DNA of 64,000 nucleotides. Origin: Solimonas terrae (GTDB taxonomy: Bacteria > Pseudomonadota > Gammaproteobacteria > Nevskiales > Nevskiaceae). Positions within the stretch are counted from its first letter, which is position 1. Every line of letters begins with the position of its first letter. The DNA is taken from contig NZ_JAAMOW010000001.1 of NCBI RefSeq assembly GCF_011067135.1, forward strand, positions 620,001 through 684,000, written 5' to 3'. Positions 34,734 through 43,121 of this stretch are shown one piece after another. A program made the translations under genes and the position numbers. The notes below the pieces were generated by a model. The model was not told the origin of the DNA. It made no database searches and was given only the letters and a program-made list of their open reading frames with translations.

Positions 34734-35713
34734 ACGCAAGCTTTGTCACCGCGTTCGACGGCTGGAGCCTGACCGAGGAAGCGGACCGCCGCTTCCGCAA
34801 GATCAGCGGCATCATGCTGCTGCTGTTCGTCGTGCTCGGTGTGCTGATTCCGCTGATCCAGCTGACCGGCCTGCAGCGCGGTGGCGGCGACACGGTCGAG
34901 CAGCGCTATGTCAGTATCCTGCCCGACGCACCGGTCGCCGATCAGGTCGAGGAGCCGAAACCGGCGCCCGAGGACAACAAGAAGCCGCCGGAGGAGCCGG
35001 CCAAGTCGCCGACGCCGAAGCACGACAAGCCCGAAGCGCCACCGAAGCCGGTGCCGACCGAAGCCCAGCAGCAGGCACAGGCGCGCGCGGTTGCGCAGAG
35101 TTCCGGCGTGCTGGCGATGGCCGACCAGCTCGCCGAACTGCGCGACCAGTCGCTGCACGGACTTGACGCCAATCGCTCGCTGAGCAGCAACCGCATCACG
35201 GCGCAGGCCGGCACCGGGGCATCCGGCGGCTCGACCGAGAACTTCGCGGCGTCGGCTGCCAGCGGCAGCGGCGGCATCGGTGCCACCGGCAACGGTGACG
35301 ATCGTCGCCTGCAGTCCGGTGCCGGTCTCGGCGAACGGCGCACGACCACGGTGCAGGCACCACGCGGTGCAGGCCCGGACAAGACCCGGCCGGGACAGAA
35401 CGGCGACAAGCTGCTCGCCGGACGCACGCTGGAGGAAATCCAGCTGACCTTCGACCGCAACAAGGGTGCGTTCTACGCGATCTTCAATCGCGCGATGCGC
35501 GAGGACCCGAACATCGGCTCGGGCAAGATCGTCGTCAGTCTGACGATCGCACCGAACGGCAGCGTCACCGACTGCAAGGTGGTGTCGAGCACGTTCAACG
35601 ATCCGGATCTGGAGCGCAAGGTCGTGCAGCGCGTGATGCTGCTGAACTTCGGCGCCAAGGACGTCCCGTCGTTCACATTCCCGAACTATCCGATCAACTT
35701 CCTGCCGTCCTGA
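34730..35713 (+). CDS. AgmX/PglI C-terminal domain (TonB-like) protein, last gene of the TPR/AgmX operon
   Basis: 327 residues from GTG 34730, with GGAGG upstream. A cytoplasmic tail of about 30 residues is followed by a transmembrane helix (about 33-54, GIMLLLFVVLGVLIPLIQLT) and a Pro/Lys/Glu-rich rod (about 70-110). A Gly/Ser/Ala-rich linker leads to a C-terminal AgmX/TonB-like domain (about 240-327) with FDRNKGAFYAIFNRAMREDP, GKIVVSLTIAPNGSVTDCKV and LLNFGAKDVPSFTFPNYPIN. It would act as the energy-transducing arm from the ExbB/ExbD motor to the outer membrane lipoproteins. A strong terminator follows. Confidence 0.92.
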   Translation: MNASFVTAFDGWSLTEEADRRFRKISGIMLLLFVVLGVLIPLIQLTGLQRGGGDTVEQRYVSILPDAPVADQVEEPKPAPEDNKKPPEEPAKSPTPKHDKPEAPPKPVPTEAQQQAQARAVAQSSGVLAMADQLAELRDQSLHGLDANRSLSSNRITAQAGTGASGGSTENFAASAASGSGGIGATGNGDDRRLQSGAGLGERRTTTVQAPRGAGPDKTRPGQNGDKLLAGRTLEEIQLTFDRNKGAFYAIFNRAMREDPNIGSGKIVVSLTIAPNGSVTDCKVVSSTFNDPDLERKVVQRVMLLNFGAKDVPSFTFPNYPINFLPS

Positions 35714-35736
35714 TCGGCAGCTTCCCGCTTGCAATC

Positions 35737-35762
35737 AAGGCGCCGTGACCCGGCGCCTTTTT
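35737..35762 (+). terminator. Intrinsic terminator of the TPR/AgmX operon
   Basis: AAGGCGCCG and CGGCGCCTT form a perfect 9-bp stem around TGACC and run into five T residues, 24 bp after the AgmX-like stop codon. Confidence 0.92.
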
Positions 35763-35808
35763 CTTGGCGGTCAACTACCGGTCGGCGTGCCGTCCGCGTC
35801 CCGGAGTC

Positions 35809-35840
35809 GCTGCAGCGACCGACGCATCGGTCGCTGCAGC
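35809..35840. repeat. Perfect 14-bp inverted repeat upstream of fabV
   Basis: GCTGCAGCGACCGA and TCGGTCGCTGCAGC are perfect complements around a CGCA centre, 41 bp before the fabV start codon. There is no T-run, so it is not a classic terminator. It may be a regulator site for fabV or a hairpin in its leader. Confidence 0.6.
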
Positions 35841-35880
35841 CAGTAGAATGCCGCTGCCCCCAACGACGACGAGGAATGCA

Positions 35881-37095
35881 GTGATCATCCATCCCAAGGT
35901 CCGCGGCTTCATCTGCACCACCACGCATCCGCTCGGCTGCGAACGCAACGTGCTCGAGCAGATCGAGGCCACCCGCGCCCAGGGCGTGCGCAAGGACGGC
36001 CCGAAGAAGGTTCTCGTCATCGGCGCCTCCAGCGGCTACGGCCTGGCTGCGCGCATCACCTCGGCCTTCGGTTTCGGTGCCGACACGCTCGGCGTGTTCT
36101 TCGAAAAGCCGGGCAGCGACAAGAAGGCCGGCACCGCCGGCTGGTACAACTCCGCCGCCTTCGACAAGTTCGCCAAGGCCGAAGGCCTGTACAGCAAGTC
36201 GATCAACGGTGACGCGTTCTCGAACGAGGCGCGTGCGCGGGTCATCGAACTGATCAAGACCGAGATGGGAAGCAAGATCGATCTGGTGGTCTACTCGCTG
36301 GCCTCGCCGGTGCGCAAGCTGCCGACCACCGGCGAAGTGAAGCGCTCGGCGCTCAAGCCGATCGGCCAGACCTATACGGCAACCGCGATCGACACCAACA
36401 AGGACAGCATCATCCAGGCCTCGATCGAACCGGCGACCGAACAGGAAATCGAGGACACGGTCACCGTCATGGGCGGTCAGGACTGGGAGCTGTGGCTGCA
36501 GGCGCTGGCAGCCGCGGGCGTGCTCGCGCCCGGCGCGCGTACGGTCGCGTTCAGCTACATCGGTACCGACATCACCTGGCCGATCTACTGGCATGGCGCG
36601 CTCGGCCGCGCCAAGACCGATCTCGACGCGACGGCGCGACGTCTCGACGCCAGCCTGCAGGCCATCGGCGGCAGCGCCCATGTCGCGGTGCTGAAGTCGG
36701 TGGTGACGCAGGCCAGCGCGGCGATTCCGGTCATGCCGCTGTACCTGTCGATGGTATTCCGCATCATGAAGGACAAGGGCCTGCACGAAGGCACGATCGA
36801 ACAGCTCAACCGCCTGTTCCGCGATCAACTCTATCGCGCCGACGGCAAGGGACCGAGCACCGACGCCGAGCATCGCCTGCGACTCGACGACTGGGAATTG
36901 CGCGACGATGTGCAGGGCGCCTGCAAGGCGCTGTGGCCGCAGGTCAACACCGAAAACCTGTTCGAACTCACGGACTACGCGAGCTACAAGCAGGAGTTCC
37001 TGAAACTGTTCGGCTTCACGCGCAGCGACATCGACTATGACGCCGAGGTCGATCCGGACGTGCACTTCGACTGCATCGAACTGACGCCGGCATAA
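35881..37095 (+). CDS. fabV: FabV-type NADH-dependent enoyl-ACP/trans-2-enoyl-CoA reductase
   Basis: 404 residues, typical of FabV. It catalyses the last step of the fatty acid elongation cycle and is a triclosan-insensitive replacement for FabI. GTG 35881 is chosen because it gives the canonical N-terminus [20 protein letters not shown] with GAGGA upstream; longer in-frame extensions lack family similarity. The NADH-binding region [20 protein letters not shown] is near residue 42. The active-site Tyr-x8-Lys region lies in [19 protein letters not shown]. It converges on ppiD with a shared bidirectional terminator. Confidence 0.96.
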   Translation: MIIHPKVRGFICTTTHPLGCERNVLEQIEATRAQGVRKDGPKKVLVIGASSGYGLAARITSAFGFGADTLGVFFEKPGSDKKAGTAGWYNSAAFDKFAKAEGLYSKSINGDAFSNEARARVIELIKTEMGSKIDLVVYSLASPVRKLPTTGEVKRSALKPIGQTYTATAIDTNKDSIIQASIEPATEQEIEDTVTVMGGQDWELWLQALAAAGVLAPGARTVAFSYIGTDITWPIYWHGALGRAKTDLDATARRLDASLQAIGGSAHVAVLKSVVTQASAAIPVMPLYLSMVFRIMKDKGLHEGTIEQLNRLFRDQLYRADGKGPSTDAEHRLRLDDWELRDDVQGACKALWPQVNTENLFELTDYASYKQEFLKLFGFTRSDIDYDAEVDPDVHFDCIELTPA

Positions 37096-37136
37096 GCCGG
37101 CGCGGCGTGCGCAGTCGCACGCTCCCGCCGGGTACA

Positions 37137-37172
37137 AAAAACCGCTCGGGGCGCTGGCCACGAGCGGTTTTT
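37137..37172. terminator. Bidirectional terminator between fabV and ppiD
   Basis: AAAAACCGCTCG pairs perfectly with CGAGCGGTTTTT around a 12-nt loop, giving a GC stem with A-run before and T-run after on both strands. It serves the convergent fabV (plus) and ppiD (minus) genes. Confidence 0.92.
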
Positions 37173-37201
37173 CGATACGCCCGGCGCGGCGCCGGGTGCG
37201 A

Positions 37202-39118
37202 TCACTCGTCCGGCGAAGGCTCCTGGGCCTGCGGCGGATTGACGATCTTGACCTTGATCTTGTCGGCGATGCGATCGCGGTAGGCCTGGAACTCGAGACC
37301 GGCGGCGAGCTGATCGAACTGCGCGGTCGCGCCCGGCGGAATCGCATCGGCCGGCGGCAGGTCGATCTTGCGCAGCGCCAGCACCGCAACATTGCCGTCG
37401 CTCAGGGTCGCGACACCATAGCTGGGCTTGTCGTCCTTCGGGTGCGGCAGCTTGAATGCCGCATCGACGAGCGCGGCATCTTCGCTCTGGTTGTCGCGGC
37501 GCAACGCGCCGGCATCCTTGATCTCCACCTTGGCGGCGGCCGCCGCATCGGCCAGCGACTGACCACCCCGGACCGCAGCCAGCAGGGCCTTGGCGTCGGC
37601 CTGTGCCTTGAGCCTGGCCTGTTCGGTTTCCAGGGTCTTGCGCACGTCGGCCGACACCTCGTCGAGACTGCGCTGGCGCGGTGCCTCGTATTCGGCCTTG
37701 CGGATCACCACCAGCTTGCTCTCGCCCACGGCGATCGGCTTACTGTTCTCGCCATCCTTGAGCACTTCCTGCGAGAACGCCGCTTCCTTGATGGCATCGT
37801 TGGCGGCCAGATCGCTGCCACCGGCACGCGTGAACCAGTCGGTGGTCTCGACCTTCAGGCCCAGCTCGTTGGTGATCGGCTCCAGCGAGGTCGGGTTCTC
37901 GAACGCCAGCTGCTCGAGCTTGTCGCTGAGTTCCTCGAAATGCTTCTGCTTCTCGCGGTTCTGGTAGAGCTCGACCAGATCGTGCTGCACCGACGGATCG
38001 TCGAAAGGCTTGACCGTCCCCGGCTTGATCTCTTCGACCTGGATGATGTGCCAGCCGAACTCGGTTTCGACCGGATCGCTGATCGCTCCCGACTTCATGT
38101 CCCACAGGACCTTTTCGAAGCTGTCCGGCATCTGGCCGCGCTTCAGCCAGCCCAGTTCGCCGCCCTTGAGCTTGGAGCCGACGTCTTCGGAGTCCGCCTT
38201 GGCCAGCGTCGCAAAATCGGCACCATTCTTCAGCTGCGCTTCGATGGCTTCGGCCTTCTTCTCCGCAGCGGCCTTGTCGGCTCCGAACTTGATCAGGATA
38301 TGGCGCGCGCGGCGTTCTTCGGCCGTCGTGAACCGGCCCTGCTTTTCGGCGTCGTAGAGCACCTTCAGCACGTCCTGCCCCGGCGCAGCAGCCGTCGGCA
38401 GCGTATCCGGCGACAGTTCAACATAGGCAAGCTTGATGCGCTCGGGCGCCATGTACTGGCTCTTGTCGTCCTCGTAGCGCTGCTTGACCGCGTCGTCGCT
38501 GACCGTGATGTCGGCGGCATCCTTGCTGACGTCGAACAGCGCGTAGCTGATCTCGCGCTGCTGCCCGGCCACCTGCATCAACTGCTCGCGCTCGACCGGC
38601 GGCATGAATGCCGTGTCGGTGATGGCCTCGCGCATCTGGTCGATTTCCAGCGACTGGCGCAACTGCGCCTCGAAACGCGACGGTGCCAGATTCTGGCGCG
38701 CCAGCGTGCTGCGATAGGTTTCGGTGTTGAACTTGCCGTCGCTCTGGAACGCCGGAATCGCGGCGATCGCGTTGAACAGGATCGCGTCGTTGGCGCGATA
38801 ACCGGCCTTGTCGGTGTACTGACGCAGCATCGACTCCTGCGTCATGTCGTCAAGCACGGACTTCTGGAACTTGGCCTGATCGAACTGGTCGGCGCGGAAG
38901 TTTTCTCCCATCAGCTGCAGATACTGCTGATAGCGCTGCTCGTAAGCGTGCCGGAACTGCGACTGCTTGATCTTCTCGCTGCCGACCTTGGCCACCAGCG
39001 GATCGCCGCCACCGCTCGTGAACGACTGCACGCCCCAGAACGCAAACGGAATGGTGACGAGGGCGATGACGAAGCCGGCGACAAGGCCGGAGGTCCGATC
39101 ACGAATACTCTGGAGCAT
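37202..39118 (-). CDS. ppiD: Periplasmic folding chaperone / peptidyl-prolyl isomerase PpiD
   Basis: 638 residues, the usual PpiD length. One N-terminal membrane anchor (about 12-31, LVAGFVIALVTIPFAFWGVQ) is followed by a SurA-like N-terminal chaperone domain (about 40-190). A parvulin PPIC domain follows (about 268-360, with RARHILIKFG, GGELGWLKRGQMPDSFEKVL and EFGWHIIQVEEI), then a C-terminal chaperone part. PpiD binds proteins leaving the Sec translocon. It lies below tRNA-Lys and tRNA-His, with a terminator between. In many relatives it follows hupB, which here is 11 kb away. Confidence 0.95.
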   Translation of the reverse strand: MLQSIRDRTSGLVAGFVIALVTIPFAFWGVQSFTSGGGDPLVAKVGSEKIKQSQFRHAYEQRYQQYLQLMGENFRADQFDQAKFQKSVLDDMTQESMLRQYTDKAGYRANDAILFNAIAAIPAFQSDGKFNTETYRSTLARQNLAPSRFEAQLRQSLEIDQMREAITDTAFMPPVEREQLMQVAGQQREISYALFDVSKDAADITVSDDAVKQRYEDDKSQYMAPERIKLAYVELSPDTLPTAAAPGQDVLKVLYDAEKQGRFTTAEERRARHILIKFGADKAAAEKKAEAIEAQLKNGADFATLAKADSEDVGSKLKGGELGWLKRGQMPDSFEKVLWDMKSGAISDPVETEFGWHIIQVEEIKPGTVKPFDDPSVQHDLVELYQNREKQKHFEELSDKLEQLAFENPTSLEPITNELGLKVETTDWFTRAGGSDLAANDAIKEAAFSQEVLKDGENSKPIAVGESKLVVIRKAEYEAPRQRSLDEVSADVRKTLETEQARLKAQADAKALLAAVRGGQSLADAAAAAKVEIKDAGALRRDNQSEDAALVDAAFKLPHPKDDKPSYGVATLSDGNVAVLALRKIDLPPADAIPPGATAQFDQLAAGLEFQAYRDRIADKIKVKIVNPPQAQEPSPDE

Positions 39119-39157
39119 GCCTGTACTCTCTCAAACCGCTTTCGCGTTGTCATTAGC

Positions 39158-39184
39158 AAAAAGCCCGGCTGGGCCGGGCTTTTT
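39158..39184. terminator. Bidirectional intrinsic terminator between tRNA-Lys and ppiD
   Basis: AAAAAGCCCGGC pairs perfectly with GCCGGGCTTTTT around TGG. On the minus strand it lies 7 bp after the tRNA-Lys 3' end and ends the tRNA transcript; ppiD starts 39 bp further on. Confidence 0.9.
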
Positions 39185-39191
39185 GTTTGTC

Positions 39192-39266
39192 TGGTGGGCT
39201 GTCAGGGACTCGAACCCCGAACCTACTGATTAAGAGTCAGCTGCTCTACCATTGAGCTAACAGCCC
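39192..39266 (-). tRNA. tRNA-Lys (CTT)
   Basis: 75 nt including encoded CCA. It begins GGGCTGTTAGCTCAA, has anticodon loop CTCTTAA with CTT, T-arm CGGGGTTCGAGTCCC, and ends ACAGCCCACCA. Acceptor GGGCTGT pairs with ACAGCCC. Confidence 0.93.
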
Positions 39267-39282
39267 GCTGCTACAACAAAAC

Positions 39283-39359
39283 TGGGGTGACCGACGGGGC
39301 TCGAACCCGCGACAACCAGAATCACAATCTGGGACTCTACCAACTGAGCTACGGCCACC
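39283..39359 (-). tRNA. tRNA-His (GTG)
   Basis: 77 nt counting the encoded extra G at position -1, which pairs with discriminator C73. The anticodon loop carries GTG, the T-arm is CGGGTTCGAGCCCCG, and the 3' end is CACCCCA. It is the first gene of a tRNA-His/tRNA-Lys transcript. Confidence 0.96.
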
Positions 39360-39402
39360 ATCGGGAACACTCTCCCCGCTGGGGGAGCCGTCAGGGGCGC
39401 GA

Positions 39403-39429
39403 ATCATAGCAGAACGAATCGCGCGTCAA
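39403..39429 (-). promoter_or_regulatory. Stable-RNA-type promoter of the tRNA-His/tRNA-Lys operon
   Basis: On the minus strand, TTGACG lies 15 bp upstream of TATGAT, which is also an extended -10 (TGCTATGAT). A GC-rich discriminator (TCGCGCCCC) follows, as in stringently controlled stable-RNA promoters. A short hairpin (CTCCCC/GGGGAG) lies between it and tRNA-His. Confidence 0.6.
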
Positions 39430-39468
39430 CAATTCCCGTCCTCGAAATCATGCCGACACGGATTTTCC

Positions 39469-40239
39469 ATGCCCGATGAACCACACCGCGGTCCGGTACT
39501 GAGCGTTGCCGCGCTGCGCAAGCACTATGGCGACACGATCGCCGTCGACGACATTTCGTTCGCGGTGCGGCGCGGCGAGATCGTCGGCCTGCTCGGTCCG
39601 AACGGCGCCGGCAAGACCACGACCCTGAACATGGTGCTCGGCGTGCTCGAACCGAGCGCCGGCCGCATCGTCATCGACGGGCTCGACGTTGCCCGGCATC
39701 GCGCCGAGGCGCTGGCGACGGTCAACTTCGCGGCGGTCTACGCCCCGCTGCCCGGAAATCTCACCGTCTGGCAGAACCTGCGCGTCTTCGGCCTGATCTA
39801 CGCCGTACCCGATCTCCGTACTCGCATCGAACAGCTGCTCGAACAATTCGATCTGCAGACCTTCCGGGACAGCAAATGCGGCGTGCTGTCGTCGGGAGAG
39901 CAGACCCGCGTGTGTCTTGCCAAGGCCATGCTCAACCAGCCGCGGCTGCTGCTGCTCGACGAGCCGACTGCCTCGATCGATCCGGCCAGTGCGCGCGAAC
40001 TCCGGCAGATGATTCGCGCGATCGCCGACCGCGGCGACAGCGGCATCCTCTGGACCTCGCACAACATGCATGAAGTGGAAGCCGTCTGCGATCGCGTGCT
40101 GTTCGTCTCGCGCGGGCGCGTGCTGCTGGAAGGCGACCCGCGCCGGCTGCCCGCCGAACGCGGCGCGGCGTCGCTCGAGGATCTGTTCATCCGTGTCGCC
40201 CGCGAACCGCTGTCGTTCGGCGCCGGGGCCGGCGCATGA
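39469..40239 (+). CDS. ABC transporter ATP-binding protein (ABC-2 type exporter)
   Basis: 256 residues, one nucleotide-binding domain. Walker A is GLLGPNGAGKTT (about 43-54), the Q-loop region is unusual (FAAVYAPLPGNLTVWQNL), and the signature is LSSGEQTRVCLAKA rather than LSGGQ. Walker B is RLLLLDEPTASIDP and the H-loop LWTSHNMHEVE. It most resembles the NodI/CcmA/DrrA group. It overlaps the permease gene by ATGA, so the two form one exporter. The substrate is unknown; this class exports drugs, polysaccharides or lipids. Confidence 0.92.
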   Translation: MPDEPHRGPVLSVAALRKHYGDTIAVDDISFAVRRGEIVGLLGPNGAGKTTTLNMVLGVLEPSAGRIVIDGLDVARHRAEALATVNFAAVYAPLPGNLTVWQNLRVFGLIYAVPDLRTRIEQLLEQFDLQTFRDSKCGVLSSGEQTRVCLAKAMLNQPRLLLLDEPTASIDPASARELRQMIRAIADRGDSGILWTSHNMHEVEAVCDRVLFVSRGRVLLEGDPRRLPAERGAASLEDLFIRVAREPLSFGAGAGA

Positions 40240-41039
40240 ACGCGCGCCACGTCGCCGGCATCCTGCTGCGTCATTACTACCTGCTGCGCGGCAGCCCGAC
40301 ACGCGTGTTGCCGACCTTCGCCTGGGTCGCGATCGACATCGTGCTGTGGGGCTTCATCACGCGCTATCTCGACAGCGTCGGCCCCTCCGGCATGGATTTC
40401 GTGCCGACCCTGCTGGGCGCGGTGCTGCTCTGGGATTTCTTCAGTCGCGTGATGCAGGGCGTGACGACCGCGTTCTTCGAGGACGTCTGGTCGCGCAATT
40501 TTCTCAACGTGTTCGCCTCGCCGCTGACGATCGCCGAATACGTCAGCGGCCTGGTGCTGACCAGCGTCATCACCAGCCTCGTCGGCCTGCTGGTCATGCT
40601 GTTGCTGGCCGGCGGCGTGTTCGGTCTGTCGTTCTTCAGCTACGGCATCCTGTTGCTGCCGTATCTGCTGGTGCTGTTCATGTTCGGCATCGCACTCGGA
40701 GTCGTCGCCAGCGCGATGGTGCTGCGCCTGGGACCGGCATCGGAATGGCTGGTCTGGCCTATCCCGGCACTGCTCGCGCCGTTCGCCGGCGTGTTCTATC
40801 CCTTGTCGACCCTGCCGGCCTGGATGCAGGCGGTCGGCCGCCTGCTGCCGCCGTCCTACGTGTTCGAAGGCATGCGCGCGATCATCGCCGGCCGGCCACC
40901 GGACTGGAGCGCCCTTGCCGGCGCGCTGCTGCTGGCCGCGGTGCAGATCGTCGCTGCCGGCTGGTGCTTCGCGCGCGTGCACCGCTACGCGGTACGCAGC
41001 GGCCTGCTCGCGCGTTACAGCGCCGAAAGCGTCAGCTGA
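40236..41039 (+). CDS. ABC-2 type transporter permease
   Basis: 267 residues with about six transmembrane helices. An ABC-2 family signature appears in helix 5 and the loop after it (LLAPFAGVFYPLSTLPAWMQ), and PSYVFEGMRAIIAG is the typical end of the conserved region. It partners with the ATP-binding protein encoded just upstream (4-bp overlap). It converges on the AraC regulator gene with 7 bp between stops, and there is no obvious terminator. Confidence 0.9.
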   Translation: MNARHVAGILLRHYYLLRGSPTRVLPTFAWVAIDIVLWGFITRYLDSVGPSGMDFVPTLLGAVLLWDFFSRVMQGVTTAFFEDVWSRNFLNVFASPLTIAEYVSGLVLTSVITSLVGLLVMLLLAGGVFGLSFFSYGILLLPYLLVLFMFGIALGVVASAMVLRLGPASEWLVWPIPALLAPFAGVFYPLSTLPAWMQAVGRLLPPSYVFEGMRAIIAGRPPDWSALAGALLLAAVQIVAAGWCFARVHRYAVRSGLLARYSAESVS

Positions 41040-41046
41040 GGCGGCG

Positions 41047-42045
41047 TCAAATCCGACGGCGCTGCTTGCGGTAGCGCAGCGGCGTCTCGCCGGCCCAGGT
41101 CTTGAACGCGCGCGTGAACGCGCTCTGCTCCGAATAGCCGAGCAGCAGGGCGATCTCCGGCAGCGAGAGTTTGGCGTCGGCGAGATAGCCACGCGCCAGC
41201 TCGTGGCGGGTGTCGGCGAGCACGCGCTTGTAGCTCAGGCCCCGTTCGCCAAGCCGGCGATACAGCGAGCGCGTCGAGCTGCCCAGCCGCCGGGCAATCT
41301 GCTCCAGCGTCGGCTCACCCTCCTGCAGCGCCGTGACCACCTGCTGCTGCAGCGCCGACAGGAACGCGTCGGCCTGCGGCAGCACACGCAGCAGCGCTTC
41401 GGCCTGCTGGTCGAGCAGTGCGCGCAGGTGCGGATCGCGCGTGTTGATCGGCCAGCTCAGGGCCGCGGTATCCAGATGCACGACCAGCGTGCGGCTGTCG
41501 AACTGCACCGGGCACGCGAGCAGCTGCGCGTAGCGTGCCGGATCATCAGGCGCGGCGCCGGGAAATTCGACCCCCCGCCATTTCAGATCGGCACGCCCCG
41601 TCAGCTGCCGCGCGAGGGTCAGCATCGCCGAAACCAGCACTTCGTCGGAGAGCCGCGTCGAACGTCCGTACGCTGGGTCCCAGCTGAGGCGGAAATCGTC
41701 GCCCTTGCGACTCGCCAGCGTCGGCGTCAGGTTGTGCAGCAGCGGCTGGAAGCGCTGGAAGCGGACCAGCGCCTGGCCGAGGGTCTCGCAGGACATCGAC
41801 AGGTAACCGAGCACGCCGACGTGGTGTGGCCGTGCGTGGTGGCCGATGTGCAATCCGGTTGCCGTTCGCGGGTACTGGTCGGCGATCGCCTGCAGCAAGG
41901 CCCACCAGGTTTCGACCGGCATGCGCTGGGCACCCGAGAACGCGTCGAACTGCGCACGCAGCGCCGGCGCGGCGATCGCCTCGTCGTCGAGGTATTGCCG
42001 CAGCATTTCCGCCAGCGCCGCGGAGACATAAACCCCTTCTGCCAC
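41047..42045 (-). CDS. AraC family regulator with arabinose-binding-like N-terminal domain
   Basis: 332 residues. The N-terminal part (about 20-205) is the ligand domain found in OruR/ArgR-like AraC proteins, including TATGLHIGHHARPHHVGVLG. The C-terminal part (about 230-332) has two helix-turn-helix motifs: TLEQIARRLGSSTRSLYRRL and LSLPEIALLLGYSEQSAFTR, then AFKTWAGETPLRYRK. It is divergent from the sterol desaturase gene with 117 bp between starts, so it probably controls that gene and the acyltransferase after it. The ligand is unknown; lipid- or sterol-derived signals are suggested only by context. Confidence 0.92.
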   Translation of the reverse strand: MAEGVYVSAALAEMLRQYLDDEAIAAPALRAQFDAFSGAQRMPVETWWALLQAIADQYPRTATGLHIGHHARPHHVGVLGYLSMSCETLGQALVRFQRFQPLLHNLTPTLASRKGDDFRLSWDPAYGRSTRLSDEVLVSAMLTLARQLTGRADLKWRGVEFPGAAPDDPARYAQLLACPVQFDSRTLVVHLDTAALSWPINTRDPHLRALLDQQAEALLRVLPQADAFLSALQQQVVTALQEGEPTLEQIARRLGSSTRSLYRRLGERGLSYKRVLADTRHELARGYLADAKLSLPEIALLLGYSEQSAFTRAFKTWAGETPLRYRKQRRRI

Positions 42046-42162
42046 CCGTCGTCCTCCGTGGCGCAGAATGTCAAAAACGAAAAGCGGGCGTCAAGACAGA
42101 CCCGCCGGCAAGGCTCAGGATGTGCGCACAGTCGGCGCCTGCCTGCCGCCGTGGAGAACCCG

Positions 42163-43029
42163 ATGGAAGACGTGCTGCATGCCCTGAGTTTCATCGCCGC
42201 CGCCGGCGTGATCTTCATCGGCGTCGTGCTCGCCGAGGCCTGGTACTGGCGGCGGCGCGGCGTGCCCGAGAAATATGCGCTCAATGACACCGTGTCGAAC
42301 ATGACCATGGGCCTGAGCTACAAGCTCGTCGACGGCGTGTTCGTCGCGCTGCTCGGCAGCGCGTTCTTCGACCTCGTTCATCCCTACGGACTGCAGTACC
42401 GGCCTGTGCACGGCATCTGGAGCGTGCTGCTGATCTTCGTGATCAGCGACTTCACGTTCTATGTCTCGCATCTGATCTGGCACAAGGTGCGCTGGTTCTG
42501 GACCTCGCACGCCGTTCATCATTCGTCGAACCGCATGAACTACTCGACGGCGCTGCGACAGAATTATCTGGTCGTGCTCAACGGCGGCAATCTGCTGATC
42601 GCGGTGGTGATTGCACTGGTCGGCTTCAACAAGACCTGGGCGATCGTCGCCCTCGAACTGAATCTGCTCTATCAGTTCTTCCTGCACACCGAGGCGCCGA
42701 GTTTTCTCGACCGCTTCGGCGCCGTGCTCAACACCCCGTCGCACCACCGCGTCCATCACGGCGCCAACCCGGCGCAGATCGACCGCAATTTCGGCGGCGT
42801 GCTGATCATCTGGGATCGCCTGTTCGGCACGTTCCGCGCGGAGAAGGATGCCGGCGAGATCGTCTACGGCGTCACCGAGCGCCAGCCCAGCTCGTTCAAT
42901 CCGTTCTATCTGCAGCTGCACGAAATGGGCACGCTGCTTCGCGATCTTTGGCGCTACCGCGATCCGCGCATCCTCGTCCGCCATCCGGCCTGGGCAGAAC
43001 GCCGCTACGGTGGCGACAGGCCCGGCTGA
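42163..43029 (+). CDS. Sterol desaturase / fatty acid hydroxylase superfamily membrane protein (first copy)
   Basis: 288 residues from ATG 42163 (GGAGA 7 bp upstream). About four to five membrane helices are visible. The di-iron histidine clusters of the family are present: SHLIWHKVRWFWTSHAVHHS (HxxxH and HxxHH) and PSHHRVHHGANP (HxxHH). The enzymes hydroxylate or desaturate sterols, carotenoids or fatty acids using O2. The NFGGVLIIWDRLFGTF segment is the usual C-terminal family mark. It is divergent from the AraC regulator and followed after 92 bp by an acyltransferase. It is not a close copy of the second family member at 50631. Confidence 0.92.
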   Translation: MEDVLHALSFIAAAGVIFIGVVLAEAWYWRRRGVPEKYALNDTVSNMTMGLSYKLVDGVFVALLGSAFFDLVHPYGLQYRPVHGIWSVLLIFVISDFTFYVSHLIWHKVRWFWTSHAVHHSSNRMNYSTALRQNYLVVLNGGNLLIAVVIALVGFNKTWAIVALELNLLYQFFLHTEAPSFLDRFGAVLNTPSHHRVHHGANPAQIDRNFGGVLIIWDRLFGTFRAEKDAGEIVYGVTERQPSSFNPFYLQLHEMGTLLRDLWRYRDPRILVRHPAWAERRYGGDRPG

Positions 43030-43121
43030 TCGGGGCGCGCCCGGCACGATCCGGCTGCAGCTGTCATGATGCGCACGCGCTGCGCAACACGGCCGCGTTC
43101 TCATTCGAACCGGACCGCCAC

